Assembly: GCA_033558025.1 (NCBI GenBank)
Contig: JAUCEF010000005.1
Coordinates: 5,332,001-5,396,000, forward strand
Direction of reading: 5' to 3'
DNA: 64,000 nucleotides
Source: Phytophthora sp. 'mugwort'
Taxonomy: Eukaryota > Oomycota > Peronosporomycetes > Peronosporales > Peronosporaceae
The notes beneath the pieces were generated by a model. The model saw only the letters and a program-made list of their open reading frames with translations. It was not told the DNA's origin and made no database searches. The position numbers and the translations under genes were made by a program. Positions 25,020-37,347 of the stretch are shown here, one piece after another (position 1 is the stretch's first letter; the number at the start of each line of letters is the position of its first letter).

Positions 25020-25506
25020 CATCTTTTGCTCATGTTGCTGCTTCCCCCTTCGCGTATGGCGATCTTTCAAAGCGTTTGCGCCATGCACGTCACCCGCCTG
25101 CTGCACTGCATGCTGTCCGTAAACCACGAGAGCTCGCATTTCTTATGGTCATCCTGTTTGTCGGGACATACCTAGGCCGAGGCATAAAGTCCTTGTAACT
25201 ACTGGCGATAGGGCCGTTCATTGGAACATCGTTCTTCGACGGGTGTGAGTGTATCGATCCGCAGTATGGTCACGCCGTCTCGTTGTGGCGCGTTACGGCG
25301 GCAAGATATCGTACCGTATCAGATGCAACAGTGCATGAAATGGGTTGTGTCGGTGCGATCGAGGTCTTGGATTCAAGGAAAGGCAATCGACGTGAGAGGA
25401 TCGGCGGTGTGTGTTTGGAGGCGCGTGGTTCGTGCGTGGCTTCAGCGATTGTGCGAGTGTGTCTTTGCTGAGTTGTGAGCTCGCGGTTGGTTGTGGTCTT
25501 CAGCCT

Positions 25507-25579
25507 TCCCATATAGTCTAGGCGGTTAGGATAGCTGGCTCTCACCCAGCAGACCCGGGTTCGAGTCCCGGTGTGGGAA
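25507..25579 (+). tRNA. tRNA-Glu (CUC), array copy 46
   Basis: 560 bp after copy 45; body unchanged; carries the same CACGCCG and GGCCGAG pair as copy 45. Confidence 0.95.
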
Positions 25580-26066
25580 CATCTTTTGCTCATGTTGCTG
25601 CTTCCCCCTTCGCGTATGGCGATCTTTCAAAGCGTTTGCGCCATGCACGTCACCCGCCTGCTGCACTGCATGCTGTCCGTAAACCACGAGAGCTCGCATT
25701 TCTTATGGTCATCCTGTTTGTCGGGACATACCTAGGCCGAGGCATAAAGTCCTTGTAACTACTGGCGATAGGGCCGTTCATTGGAACATCGTTCTTCGAC
25801 GGGTGTGAGTGTATCGATCCGCAGTATGGTCACGTCGTCTCGTTGTGGCGCGTTACGGCGGCAAGATATCGTACCGTATCAGATGCAACAGTGCATGAAA
25901 TGGGTTGTGTCGGTGCGATCGAGGTCTTGGATTCAAGGAAAGGCAATCGACGTGAGAGGATCGGCGGTGTGTGTTTGGAGGCGCGTGGTTCGTGCGTGGC
26001 TTCAGCGATTGTGCGAGTGTGTCTTTGCTGAGTTGTGAGCTCGCGGTTGGTTGTGGTCTTCAGCCT

Positions 26067-26139
26067 TCCCATATAGTCTAGGCGGTTAGGATAGCTGGCT
26101 CTCACCCAGCAGACCCGGGTTCGAGTCCCGGTGTGGGAA
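26067..26139 (+). tRNA. tRNA-Glu (CUC), array copy 47
   Basis: 560 bp after copy 46; body unchanged; followed by GGCCGAG. Confidence 0.95.
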
Positions 26140-26626
26140 CATCTTTTGCTCATGTTGCTGCTTCCCCCTTCGCGTATGGCGATCTTTCAAAGCGTTTGCG
26201 CCATGCACGTCACCCGCCTGCTGCACTGCATGCTGTCCGTAAACCACGAGAGCTCGCATTTCTTATGGTCATCCTGTTTGTCGGGACATACCTAGGCCGA
26301 GGCATAAAGTCCTTGTAACTACTGGCGATAGGGCCGTTCATTGGAACATCGTTCTTCGACGGGTGTGAGTGTATCGATCCGCAGTATGGTCACGTCGTCT
26401 CGTTGTGGCGCGTTACGGCGGCAAGATATCGTACCGTATCAGATGCAACAGTGCATGAAATGGGTTGTGTCGGTGCGATCGAGGTCTTGGATTCAAGGAA
26501 AGGCAATCGACGTGAGAGGATCGGCGGTGTGTGTTTGGAGGCGCGTGGTTCGTGCGTGGCTTCAGCGATTGTGCGAGTGTGTCTTTGCTGAGTTGTGAGC
26601 TCGCGGTTGGTTGTGGTCTTCAGCCT

Positions 26627-26699
26627 TCCCATATAGTCTAGGCGGTTAGGATAGCTGGCTCTCACCCAGCAGACCCGGGTTCGAGTCCCGGTGTGGGAA
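26627..26699 (+). tRNA. tRNA-Glu (CUC), array copy 48
   Basis: 560 bp after copy 47; body unchanged. Confidence 0.95.
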
Positions 26700-27185
26700 C
26701 ATCTTTTGCTCATGTTGCTGCTTCCCCCTTCGCGTATGGCGATCTTTCAAAGCGTTTGCGCCATGCACGTCACCCGCCTGCTGCACTGCATGCTGTCCGT
26801 AAACCACGAGAGCTCGCATTTCTTATGGTCAGTCCTGTTTGTCGGGACATACCTAGGCCAAGGCATAAAGTCCTTGTAACTACTGGCGATAGGGCCGTTC
26901 ATTGGAACATCGTTCTTCGACGGGTGTGAGTGTATCGATCCGCAGTATGGTCACGTCGTCTCGTTGTGGCGTTACGGCGGCAAGATATCGTACCGTATCA
27001 GATGCAACAGTGCATGAAATGGGTTGTGTCGGTGCGATCGAGGTCTTGGATTCAAGGAAAGGCAATCGACGTGAGAGGATCGGCGGTGTGTGTTTGGAGG
27101 CACGTGGTTCGTGCGTGGCTTCAGCGATTGTGCGAGTGTGTCTTTGCTGAGTTGTGAGCTCGCGGTTGGTTGTGGTCTTCAGCCT

Positions 27186-27258
27186 TCCCATATAGTCTAG
27201 GCGGTTAGGATAGCTGGCTCTCACCCAGCAGACCCGGGTTCGAGTCCCGGTGTGGGAA
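27186..27258 (+). tRNA. tRNA-Glu (CUC), array copy 49
   Basis: 559 bp after copy 48; body unchanged; upstream CG deletion plus GGCACGTGG. Confidence 0.95.
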
Positions 27259-27744
27259 CATCTTTTGCTCATGTTGCTGCTTCCCCCTTCGCGTATGGCG
27301 ATCTTTCAAAGCGTTTGCGCCATGCACGTCACCCGCCTGCTGCACTGCATGCTGTCCGTAAACCACGAGAGCTCGCATTTCTTATGGTCAGTCCTGTTTG
27401 TCGGGACATACCTAGGCCAAGGCATAAAGTCCTTGTAACTACTGGCGATAGGGCCGTTCATTGGAACATCGTTCTTCGACGGGTGTGAGTGTATCGATCC
27501 GCAGTATGGTCACGTCGTCTCGTTGTGGCGTTACGGCGGCAAGATATCGTACCGTATCAGATGCAACAGTGCATGAAATGGGTTGTGTCGGTGCGATCGA
27601 GGTCTTGGATTCAAGGAAAGGCAATCGACGTGAGAGGATCGGCGGTGTGTGTTTGGAGGCACGTGGTTCGTGCGTGGCTTCAGCGATTGTGCGAGTGTGT
27701 CTTTGCTGAGTTGTGAGCTCGCGGTTGGTTGTGGTCTTCAGCCT

Positions 27745-27817
27745 TCCCATATAGTCTAGGCGGTTAGGATAGCTGGCTCTCACCCAGCAGACCCGGGTTC
27801 GAGTCCCGGTGTGGGAA
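27745..27817 (+). tRNA. tRNA-Glu (CUC), array copy 50
   Basis: 559 bp after copy 49; body unchanged; the same two upstream variants as copy 49. Confidence 0.95.
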
Positions 27818-28305
27818 CATCTTTTGCTCATGTTGCTGCTTCCCCCTTCGCGTATGGCGATCTTTCAAAGCGTTTGCGCCATGCACGTCACCCGCCTGCT
27901 GCACTGCATGCTGTCCGTAAACCACGAGAGCTCGCATTTCTTATGGTCAGTCCTGTTTGTCGGGACATACCTAGGCCAAGGCATAAAGTCCTTGTAACTA
28001 CTGGCGATAGGGCCGTTCATTGGAACATCGTTCTTCGACGGGTGTGAGTGTATCGATCCGCAGTATGGTCACGTCGTCTCGTTGTGGTGCGTTACGGCGG
28101 CAAGATATCGTACCGTATCAGATGCAACAGTGCATGAAATGGGTTGTGTCGGTGCGATCGAGGTCTTGGATTCAAGGAAAGGCAATCGACGTGAGAGGAT
28201 CGGCGGTGTGTGTTTGGAGGCACGTGGTTCGTGCGTGGCTTCAGCGATTGTGCGAGTGTGTCTTTGCTGAGTTGTGAGCTCGCGGTTGGTTGTGGTCTTC
28301 AGCCT

Positions 28306-28378
28306 TCCCATATAGTCTAGGCGGTTAGGATAGCTGGCTCTCACCCAGCAGACCCGGGTTCGAGTCCCGGTGTGGGAA
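28306..28378 (+). tRNA. tRNA-Glu (CUC), array copy 51
   Basis: 561 bp after copy 50; body unchanged; upstream GTGGTGCG (shared with copies 54 and 55) and GGCACGTGG. Confidence 0.95.
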
Positions 28379-28866
28379 CATCTTTTGCTCATGTTGCTGC
28401 TTCCCCCTTCGCGTATGGCGATCTTTCAAAGCGTTTGCGCCATGCACGTCACCCGCCTGCTGCACTGCATGCTGTCCGTAAACCACGAGAGCTCGCATTT
28501 CTTATGGTCAGTCCTGTTTGTCGGGACATACCTAGGCCAAGGCATAAAGTCCTTGTAACTACTGGCGATAGGGCCGTTCATTGGAACATCGTTCTTCGAC
28601 GGGTGTGAGTGTATCGATCCGCAGTATGGTCACGTCGTCTCGTTGTGGCGCGTTACGGCGGCAAGATATCGTACCGTATCAGATGCAACAGTGCATGAAA
28701 TGGGTTGTGTCGGTGCGATCGAGGTCTTGGATTCAAGGAAAGGCAATCGACGTGAGAGGATCGGCGGTGTGTGTTTGGAGGCACGTGGTTCGTGCGTGGC
28801 TTCAGCGATTGTGCGAGTGTGTCTTTGCTGAGTTGTGAGCTCGCGGTTGGTTGTGGTCTTCAGCCT

Positions 28867-28939
28867 TCCCATATAGTCTAGGCGGTTAGGATAGCTGGCT
28901 CTCACCCAGCAGACCCGGGTTCGAGTCCCGGTGTGGGAA
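28867..28939 (+). tRNA. tRNA-Glu (CUC), array copy 52
   Basis: 561 bp after copy 51; body unchanged; upstream GGCACGTGG. Confidence 0.95.
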
Positions 28940-29425
28940 CATCTTTTGCTCATGTTGCTGCTTCCCCCTTCGCGTATGGCGATCTTTCAAAGCGTTTGCG
29001 CCATGCACGTCACCCGCCTGCTGCACTGCATGCTGTCCGTAAACCACGAGAGCTCGCATTTCTTATGGTCAGTCCTGTTTGTCGGGACATACCTAGGCCA
29101 AGGCATAAAGTCCTTGTAACTACTGGCGATAGGGCCGTTCATTGGAACATCGTTCTTCGACGGGTGTGAGTGTATCGATCCGCAGTATGGTCACGTCGTC
29201 TCGTTGTGGCGTTACGGCGGCAAGATATCGTACCGTATCAGATGCAACAGTGCATGAAATGGGTTGTGTCGGTGCGATCGAGGTCTTGGATTCAAGGAAA
29301 GGCAATCGACGTGAGAGGATCGGCGGTGTGTGTTTGGAGGCACGTGGTTCGTGCGTGGCTTCAGCGATTGTGCGAGTGTGTCTTTGCTGAGTTGTGAGCT
29401 CGCGGTTGGTTGTGGTCTTCAGCCT

Positions 29426-29498
29426 TCCCATATAGTCTAGGCGGTTAGGATAGCTGGCTCTCACCCAGCAGACCCGGGTTCGAGTCCCGGTGTGGGAA
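29426..29498 (+). tRNA. tRNA-Glu (CUC), array copy 53
   Basis: 559 bp after copy 52; body unchanged; CG deletion and GGCACGTGG upstream. Confidence 0.95.
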
Positions 29499-29985
29499 CA
29501 TCTTTTGCTCATGTTGCTGCTTCCCCCTTCGCGTATGGCGATCTTTCAAAGCGTTTGCGCCATGCACGTCACCCGCCTGCTGCACTGCATGCTGTCCGTA
29601 AACCACGAGAGCTCGCATTTCTTATGGTCAGTCCTGTTTGTCGGGACATACCTAGGCCAAGGCATAAAGTCCTTGTAACTACTGGCGATAGGGCCGTTCA
29701 TTGGAACATCGTTCTTCGACGGGTGTGAGTGTATCGATCCGCAGTATGGTCACGTCGTCTCGTTGTGGTGCGTTACGGCGGCAAGATATCGTACCGTATC
29801 AGATGCAACAGTGCATGAAATGGGTTGTGTCGGTGCGATCGAGGTCTTGGATTCAAGGAAAGGCAATCGACGTGAGAGGATCGGCGGTGTGTGTTTGGAG
29901 GCGCGTGGTTCGTGCATGCTTCAGCGATTGTGCGAGTGTGTCTTTGCTGAGTTGTGAGCTCGCGGTTGGTTGTGGTCTTCAGCCT

Positions 29986-30058
29986 TCCCATATAGTCTAG
30001 GCGGTTAGGATAGCTGGCTCTCACCCAGCAGACCCGGGTTCGAGTCCCGGTGTGGGAA
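29986..30058 (+). tRNA. tRNA-Glu (CUC), array copy 54
   Basis: 560 bp after copy 53; body unchanged. The upstream spacer has a private CGTGCATGCTTC (one base lost, one changed); downstream GTTTGTGCC is also private. Confidence 0.95.
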
Positions 30059-30545
30059 CATCTTTTGCTCATGTTGCTGCTTCCCCCTTCGCGTATGGCG
30101 ATCTTTCAAAGCGTTTGTGCCATGCACGTCACCCGCCTGCTGCACTGCATGCTGTCCGTAAACCACGAGAGCTCGCATTTCTTATGGTCATCCTGTTTGT
30201 CGGGACATACCTAGGCCAAGGCATAAAGTCCTTGTAACTACTGGCGATAGGGCCGTTCATTGGAACATCGTTCTTCGACGGGTGTGAGTGTATCGATCCG
30301 CAGTATGGTCACGTCGTCTCGTTGTGGTGCGTTACGGCGGCAAGATATCGTACCGTATCAGATGCAACAGTGCATGAAATGGGTTGTGTCGGTGCGATCG
30401 AGGTCTTGGATTCAAGGAAAGGCAATCGACGTGAGAGGATCGGCGGTGTGTGTTTGGAGGCACGTGGTTCGTGCGTGGCTTCAGCGATTGTGCGAGTGTG
30501 TCTTTGCTGAGTTGTGAGCTCGCGGTTGGTTGTGGTCTTCAGCCT

Positions 30546-30618
30546 TCCCATATAGTCTAGGCGGTTAGGATAGCTGGCTCTCACCCAGCAGACCCGGGTT
30601 CGAGTCCCGGTGTGGGAA
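30546..30618 (+). tRNA. tRNA-Glu (CUC), array copy 55
   Basis: 560 bp after copy 54; body unchanged; upstream GTGGTGCG and GGCACGTGG, as copy 51. Confidence 0.95.
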
Positions 30619-31106
30619 CATCTTTTGCTCATGTTGCTGCTTCCCCCTTCGCGTATGGCGATCTTTCAAAGCGTTTGCGCCATGCACGTCACCCGCCTGC
30701 TGCACTGCATGCTGTCCGTAAACCACGAGAGCTCGCATTTCTTATGGTCAGTCCTGTTTGTCGGGACATACCTAGGCCAAGGCATAAAGTCCTTGTAACT
30801 ACTGGCGATAGGGCCGTTCATTGGAACATCGTTCTTCGACGGGTGTGAGTGTATCGATCCGCAGTATGGTCACGTCGTCTCGTTGTGGCGCGTTACGGCG
30901 GCAAGATATCGTACCGTATCAGATGCAACAGTGCATGAAATGGGTTGTGTCGGTGCGATCGAGGTCTTGGATTCAAGGAAAGGCAATCGACGTGAGAGGA
31001 TCGGCGGTGTGTGTTTGGAGGCGCGTGGTTCGTGCGTGGCTTCAGCGATTGTGCGAGTGTGTCTTTGCTGAGTTGTGAGCTCGCGGTTGGTTGTGGTCTT
31101 CAGCCT

Positions 31107-31179
31107 TCCCATATAGTCTAGGCGGTTAGGATAGCTGGCTCTCACCCAGCAGACCCGGGTTCGAGTCCCGGTGTGGGAA
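31107..31179 (+). tRNA. tRNA-Glu (CUC), array copy 56
   Basis: 561 bp after copy 55; body unchanged. Confidence 0.95.
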
Positions 31180-31667
31180 CATCTTTTGCTCATGTTGCTG
31201 CTTCCCCCTTCGCGTATGGCGATCTTTCAAAGCGTTTGCGCCATGCACGTCACCCGCCTGCTGCACTGCATGCTGTCCGTAAACCACGAGAGCTCGCATT
31301 TCTTATGGTCAGTCCTGTTTGTCGGGACATACCTAGGCCAAGGCATAAAGTCCTTGTAACTACTGGCGATAGGGCCGTTCATTGGAACATCGTTCTTCGA
31401 CGGGTGTGAGTGTATCGATCCGCAGTATGGTCACGTCGTCTCGTTGTGGCGCGTTACGGCGGCAAGATATCGTACCGTATCAGATGCAACAGTGCATGAA
31501 ATGGGTTGTGTCGGTGCGATCGAGGTCTTGGATTCAAGGAAAGGCAATCGACGTGAGAGGATCGGCGGTGTGTGTTTGGAGGCGCGTGGTTCGTGCGTGG
31601 CTTCAGCGATTGTGCGAGTGTGTCTTTGCTGAGTTGTGAGCTCGCGGTTGGTTGTGGTCTTCAGCCT

Positions 31668-31740
31668 TCCCATATAGTCTAGGCGGTTAGGATAGCTGGC
31701 TCTCACCCAGCAGATCCGGGTTCGAGTCCCGGTGTGGGAA
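31668..31740 (+). tRNA. tRNA-Glu (CUC), array copy 57, variable-loop variant
   Basis: 561 bp after copy 56. Position 31715 is T instead of C (CAGATCCGGG). This is tRNA position 48, so the usual G15-C48 Levitt tertiary pair would become G-U. Stems, anticodon and promoter boxes are intact. Confidence 0.94.
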
Positions 31741-32228
31741 CATCTTTTGCTCATGTTGCTGCTTCCCCCTTCGCGTATGGCGATCTTTCAAAGCGTTTGC
31801 GCCATGCACGTCACCCGCCTGCTGCACTGCATGCTGTCCGTAAACCACGAGAGCTCGCATTTCTTATGGTCAGTCCTGTTTGTCGGGACATACCTAGGCC
31901 AAGGCATAAAGTCCTTGTAACTACTGGCGATAGGGCCGTTCATTGGAACATCGTTCTTCGACGGGTGTGAGTGTATCGATCCGCAGTATGGTCACGTCGT
32001 CTCGTTGTGGCGCGTTACGGCGGCAAGATATCGTACCGTATCAGATGCAACAGTGCATGAAATGGGTTGTGTCGGTGCGATCGAGGTCTTGGATTCAAGG
32101 AAAGGCAATCGACGTGAGAGGATCGGCGGTGTGTGTTTGGAGGCACGTGGTTCGTGCGTGGCTTCAGCGATTGTGCGAGTGTGTCTTTGCTGAGTTGTGA
32201 GCTCGCGGTTGGTTGTGGTCTTCAGCCT

Positions 32229-32301
32229 TCCCATATAGTCTAGGCGGTTAGGATAGCTGGCTCTCACCCAGCAGACCCGGGTTCGAGTCCCGGTGTGGGA
32301 A
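32229..32301 (+). tRNA. tRNA-Glu (CUC), array copy 58
   Basis: 561 bp after copy 57; body unchanged; upstream GGCACGTGG. Confidence 0.95.
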
Positions 32302-32789
32302 CATCTTTTGCTCATGTTGCTGCTTCCCCCTTCGCGTATGGCGATCTTTCAAAGCGTTTGCGCCATGCACGTCACCCGCCTGCTGCACTGCATGCTGTCC
32401 GTAAACCACGAGAGCTCGCATTTCTTATGGTCAGTCCTGTTTGTCGGGACATACCTAGGCCAAGGCATAAAGTCCTTGTAACTACTGGCGATAGGGCCGT
32501 TCATTGGAACATCGTTCTTCGACGGGTGTGAGTGTATCGATCCGCAGTATGGTCACGTCGTCTCGTTGTGGCGCGTTACGGCGGCAAGATATCGTACCGT
32601 ATCAGATGCAACAGTGCATGAAATGGGTTGTGTCGGTGCGATCGAGGTCTTGGATTCAAGGAAAGGCAATCGACGTGAGAGGATCGGCGGTGTGTGTTTG
32701 GAGGCGCGTGGTTCGTGCGTGGCTTCAGCGATTGTGCGAGTGTGTCTTTGCTGAGTTGTGAGCTCGCGGTTGGTTGTGGTCTTCAGCCT

Positions 32790-32862
32790 TCCCATATAGT
32801 CTAGGCGGTTAGGATAGCTGGCTCTCACCCAGCAGACCCGGGTTCGAGTCCCGGTGTGGGAA
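32790..32862 (+). tRNA. tRNA-Glu (CUC), array copy 59
   Basis: 561 bp after copy 58; body unchanged. Confidence 0.95.
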
Positions 32863-33349
32863 CATCTTTTGCTCATGTTGCTGCTTCCCCCTTCGCGTAT
32901 GGCGATCTTTCAAAGCGTTTGCGCCATGCACGTCACCCGCCTGCTGCACTGCATGCTGTCCGTAAACCACGAGAGCTCGCATTTCTTATGGTCATCCTGT
33001 TTGTCGGGACATACCTAGGCCAAGGCATAAAGTCCTTGTAACTACTGGCGATAGGGCCGTTCATTGGAACATCGTTCTTCGACGGGTGTGAGTGTATCGA
33101 TCCGCAGTATGGTCACGTCGTCTCGTTGTGGCGCGTTACGGCGGCAAGATATCGTACCGTATCAGATGCAACAGTGCATGAAATGGGTTGTGTCGGTGCG
33201 ATCGAGGTCTTGGATTCAAGGAAAGGCAATCGACGTGAGAGGATCGGCGGTGTGTGTTTGGAGGCGCGTGGTTCGTGCGTGGCTTCAGCGATTGTGCGAG
33301 TGTGTCTTTGCTGAGTTGTGAGCTCGCGGTTGGTTGTGGTCTTCAGCCT

Positions 33350-33422
33350 TCCCATATAGTCTAGGCGGTTAGGATAGCTGGCTCTCACCCAGTAGACCCG
33401 GGTTCGAGTCCCGGTGTGGGAA
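33350..33422 (+). tRNA. tRNA-Glu (CUC), array copy 60, anticodon-stem variant
   Basis: 560 bp after copy 59. Position 33393 is T instead of C (CCCAGTAGAC). This changes the outermost anticodon-stem pair from G-C to a G-U wobble. The anticodon is unchanged and the gene is probably still functional. Confidence 0.94.
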
Positions 33423-33910
33423 CATCTTTTGCTCATGTTGCTGCTTCCCCCTTCGCGTATGGCGATCTTTCAAAGCGTTTGCGCCATGCACGTCACCCGC
33501 CTGCTGCACTGCATGCTGTCCGTAAACCACGAGAGCTCGCATTTCTTATGATCAGTCCTGTTTGTCGGGACATACCTAGGCCAAGGCATAAAGTCCTTGT
33601 AACTACTGGCGATAGGGCCGTTCATTGGAACATCGTTCTTCGACGGGTGTGAGTGTATCGATCCGCAGTATGGTCACGTCGTCTCGTTGTGGCGCGTTAC
33701 GGCGGCAAGATATCGTACCGTATCAGATGCAACAGTGCATGAAATGGGTTGTGTCGGTGCGATCGAGGTCTTGGATTCAAGGAAAGGCAATCGACGTGAG
33801 AGGATCGGCGGTGTGTGTTTGGAGGCGCGTGGTTCGTGCGTGGCTTCAGCGATTGTGCGAGTGTGTCTTTGCTGAGTTGTGAGCTCGCGGTTGGTTGTGG
33901 TCTTCAGCCT

Positions 33911-33983
33911 TCCCATATAGTCTAGGCGGTTAGGATAGCTGGCTCTCACCCAGCAGACCCGGGTTCGAGTCCCGGTGTGGGAA
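33911..33983 (+). tRNA. tRNA-Glu (CUC), array copy 61
   Basis: 561 bp after copy 60; body unchanged; a private TATGATCAG lies in the spacer before it. Confidence 0.95.
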
Positions 33984-34471
33984 CATCTTTTGCTCATGTT
34001 GCTGCTTCCCCCTTCGCGTATGGCGATCTTTCAAAGCGTTTGCGCCATGCACGTCACCCGCCTGCTGCACTGCATGCTGTCCGTAAACCACGAGAGCTCG
34101 CATTTCTTATGGTCAGTCCTGTTTGTCGGGACATACCTAGGCCAAGGCATAAAGTCCTTGTAACTACTGGCGATAGGGCCGTTCATTGGAACATCGTTCT
34201 TCGACGGGTGTGAGTGTATCGATCCGCAGTATGGTCACGTCGTCTCGTTGTGGCGCGTTACGGCGGCAAGATATCGTACCGTATCAGATGCAACAGTGCA
34301 TGAAATGGGTTGTGTCGGTGCGATCGAGGTCTTGGATTCAAGGAAAGGCAATCGACGTGAGAGGATCGGCGGTGTGTGTTTGGAGGCGCGTGGTTCGTGC
34401 GTGGCTTCAGCGATTGTGCGAGTGTGTCTTTGCTGAGTTGTGAGCTCGCGGTTGGTTGTGGTCTTCAGCCT

Positions 34472-34544
34472 TCCCATATAGTCTAGGCGGTTAGGATAGC
34501 TGGCTCTCACCCAGCAGACCCGGGTTCGAGTCCCGGTGTGGGAA
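34472..34544 (+). tRNA. tRNA-Glu (CUC), array copy 62
   Basis: 561 bp after copy 61; body unchanged. Confidence 0.95.
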
Positions 34545-35032
34545 CATCTTTTGCTCATGTTGCTGCTTCCCCCTTCGCGTATGGCGATCTTTCAAAGCGT
34601 TTGCGCCATGCACGTCACCCGCCTGCTGCACTGCATGCTGTCCGTAAACCACGAGAGCTCGCATTTCTTATGGTCAGTCCTGTTTGTCGGGACATACCTA
34701 GGCCAAGGCATAAAGTCCTTGTAACTACTGGCGATAGGGCCGTTCATTGGAACATCGTTCTTCGACGGGTGTGAGTGTATCGATCCGCAGTATGGTCACG
34801 TCGTCTCGTTGTGGCGCGTTACGGCGGCAAGATATCGTACCGTATCAGATGCAACAGTGCATGAAATGGGTTGTGTCGGTGCGATCGAGGTCTTGGATTC
34901 AAGGAAAGGCAATCGACGTGAGAGGATCGGCGGTGTGTGTTTGGAGGCGCGTGGTTCGTGCGTGGCTTCAGCGATTGTGCGAGTGTGTCTTTGCTGAGTT
35001 GTGAGCTCGCGGTTGGTTGTGGTCTTCAGCCT

Positions 35033-35105
35033 TCCCATATAGTCTAGGCGGTTAGGATAGCTGGCTCTCACCCAGCAGACCCGGGTTCGAGTCCCGGTGT
35101 GGGAA
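35033..35105 (+). tRNA. tRNA-Glu (CUC), array copy 63
   Basis: 561 bp after copy 62; body unchanged. Confidence 0.95.
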
Positions 35106-35593
35106 CATCTTTTGCTCATGTTGCTGCTTCCCCCTTCGCGTATGGCGATCTTTCAAAGCGTTTGCGCCATGCACGTCACCCGCCTGCTGCACTGCATGCT
35201 GTCCGTAAACCACGAGAGCTCGCATTTCTTATGGTCAGTCCTGTTTGTCGGGACATACCTAGGCCAAGGCATAAAGTCCTTGTAACTACTGGCGATAGGG
35301 CCGTTCATTGGAACATCGTTCTTCGACGGGTGTGAGTGTATCGATCCGCAGTATGGTCACGTCGTCTCGTTGTGGCGCGTTACGGCGGCAAGATATCGTA
35401 CCGTATCAGATGCAACAGTGCATGAAATGGGTTGTGTCGGTGCGATCGAGGTCTTGGATTCAAGGAAAGGCAATCGACGTGAGAGGATCGGCGGTGTGTG
35501 TTTGGAGGCGCGTGGTTCGTGCGTGGCTTCAGTGATTGTGCGAGTGTGTCTTTGCTGAGTTGTGAGCTCGCGGTTGGTTGTGGTCTTCAGCCT

Positions 35594-35666
35594 TCCCATA
35601 TAGTCTAGGCGGTTAGGATAGCTGGCTCTCACCCAGCAGACCCGGGTTCGAGTCCCGGTGTGGGAA
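35594..35666 (+). tRNA. tRNA-Glu (CUC), array copy 64
   Basis: 561 bp after copy 63; body unchanged; a private CAGTGATTG lies upstream. Confidence 0.95.
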
Positions 35667-36153
35667 CATCTTTTGCTCATGTTGCTGCTTCCCCCTTCGC
35701 GTATGGCGATCTTTCAAAGCGTTTGCGCCATGCACGTCACCCGCCTGCTGCACTGCATGCTGTCCGTAAACCACGAGAGCTCGCATTTCTTATGGTCATC
35801 CTGTTTGTCGGGACATACCTAGGCCAAGGCATAAAGTCCTTGTAACTACTGGCGATAGGGCCGTTCATTGGAACATCGTTCTTCGACGGGTGTGAGTGTA
35901 TCGATCCGCAGTATGGTCACGTCGTCTCGTTGTGGCGCATTACGGCGGCAAGATATCGTACCGTATCAGATGCAACAGTGCATGAAATGGGTTGTGTCGG
36001 TGCGATCGAGGTCTTGGATTCAAGGAAAGGCAATCGACGTGAGAGGATCGGCGGTGTGTGTTTGGAGGCACGTGGTTCGTGCGTGGCTTCAGCGATTGTG
36101 CGAGTGTGTCTTTGCTGAGTTGTGAGCTCGCGGTTGGTTGTGGTCTTCAGCCT

Positions 36154-36226
36154 TCCCATATAGTCTAGGCGGTTAGGATAGCTGGCTCTCACCCAGCAGA
36201 CCCGGGTTCGAGTCCCGGTGTGGGAA
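36154..36226 (+). tRNA. tRNA-Glu (CUC), array copy 65
   Basis: 560 bp after copy 64; body unchanged; first copy with upstream GCGCATTAC, also GGCACGTGG. Confidence 0.95.
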
Positions 36227-36713
36227 CATCTTTTGCTCATGTTGCTGCTTCCCCCTTCGCGTATGGCGATCTTTCAAAGCGTTTGCGCCATGCACGTCAC
36301 CCGCCTGCTGCACTGCATGCTGTCCGTAAACCACGAGAGCTCGCATTTCTTATGGTCATCCTGTTTGTCGGGACATACCTAGGCCAAGGCATAAAGTCCT
36401 TGTAACTACTGGCGATAGGGCCGTTCATTGGAACATCGTTCTTCGACGGGTGTGAGTGTATCGATCCGCAGTATGGTCACGTCGTCTCGTTGTGGCGCAT
36501 TACGGCGGCAAGATATCGTACCGTATCAGATGCAACAGTGCATGAAATGGGTTGTGTCGGTGCGATCGAGGTCTTGGATTCAAGGAAAGGCAATCGACGT
36601 GAGAGGATCGGCGGTGTGTGTTTGGAGGCGCGTGGTTCGTGCGTGGCTTCAGCGATTGTGCGAGTGTGTCTTTGCTGAGTTGTGAGCTCGCGGTTGGTTG
36701 TGGTCTTCAGCCT

Positions 36714-36786
36714 TCCCATATAGTCTAGGCGGTTAGGATAGCTGGCTCTCACCCAGCAGACCCGGGTTCGAGTCCCGGTGTGGGAA
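36714..36786 (+). tRNA. tRNA-Glu (CUC), array copy 66
   Basis: 560 bp after copy 65; body unchanged; upstream GCGCATTAC. Confidence 0.95.
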
Positions 36787-37274
36787 CATCTTTTGCTCAT
36801 GTTGCTGCTTCCCCCTTCGCGTATGGCGATCTTTCAAAGCGTTTGCGCCATGCACGTCACCCGCCTGCTGCACTGCATGCTGTCCGTAAACCACGAGAGC
36901 TCGCATTTCTTATGGTCAGTCCTGTTTGTCGGGACATACCTAGGCCAAGGCATAAAGTCCTTGTAACTACTGGCGATAGGGCCGTTCATTGGAACATCGT
37001 TCTTCGACGGGTGTGAGTGTATCGATCCGCAGTATGGTCACGTCGTCTCGTTGTGGCGCATTACGGCGGCAAGATATCGTACCGTATCAGATGCAACAGT
37101 GCATGAAATGGGTTGTGTCGGTGCGATCGAGGTCTTGGATTCAAGGAAAGGCAATCGACGTGAGAGGATCGGCGGTGTGTGTTTGGAGGCGCGTGGTTCG
37201 TGCGTGGCTTCAGCGATTGTGCGAGTGTGTCTTTGCTGAGTTGTGAGCTCGCGGTTGGTTGTGGTCTTCAGCCT

Positions 37275-37347
37275 TCCCATATAGTCTAGGCGGTTAGGAT
37301 AGCTGGCTCTCACCCAGCAGACCCGGGTTCGAGTCCCGGTGTGGGAA
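37275..37347 (+). tRNA. tRNA-Glu (CUC), array copy 67
   Basis: 561 bp after copy 66; body unchanged; upstream GCGCATTAC. Confidence 0.95.
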
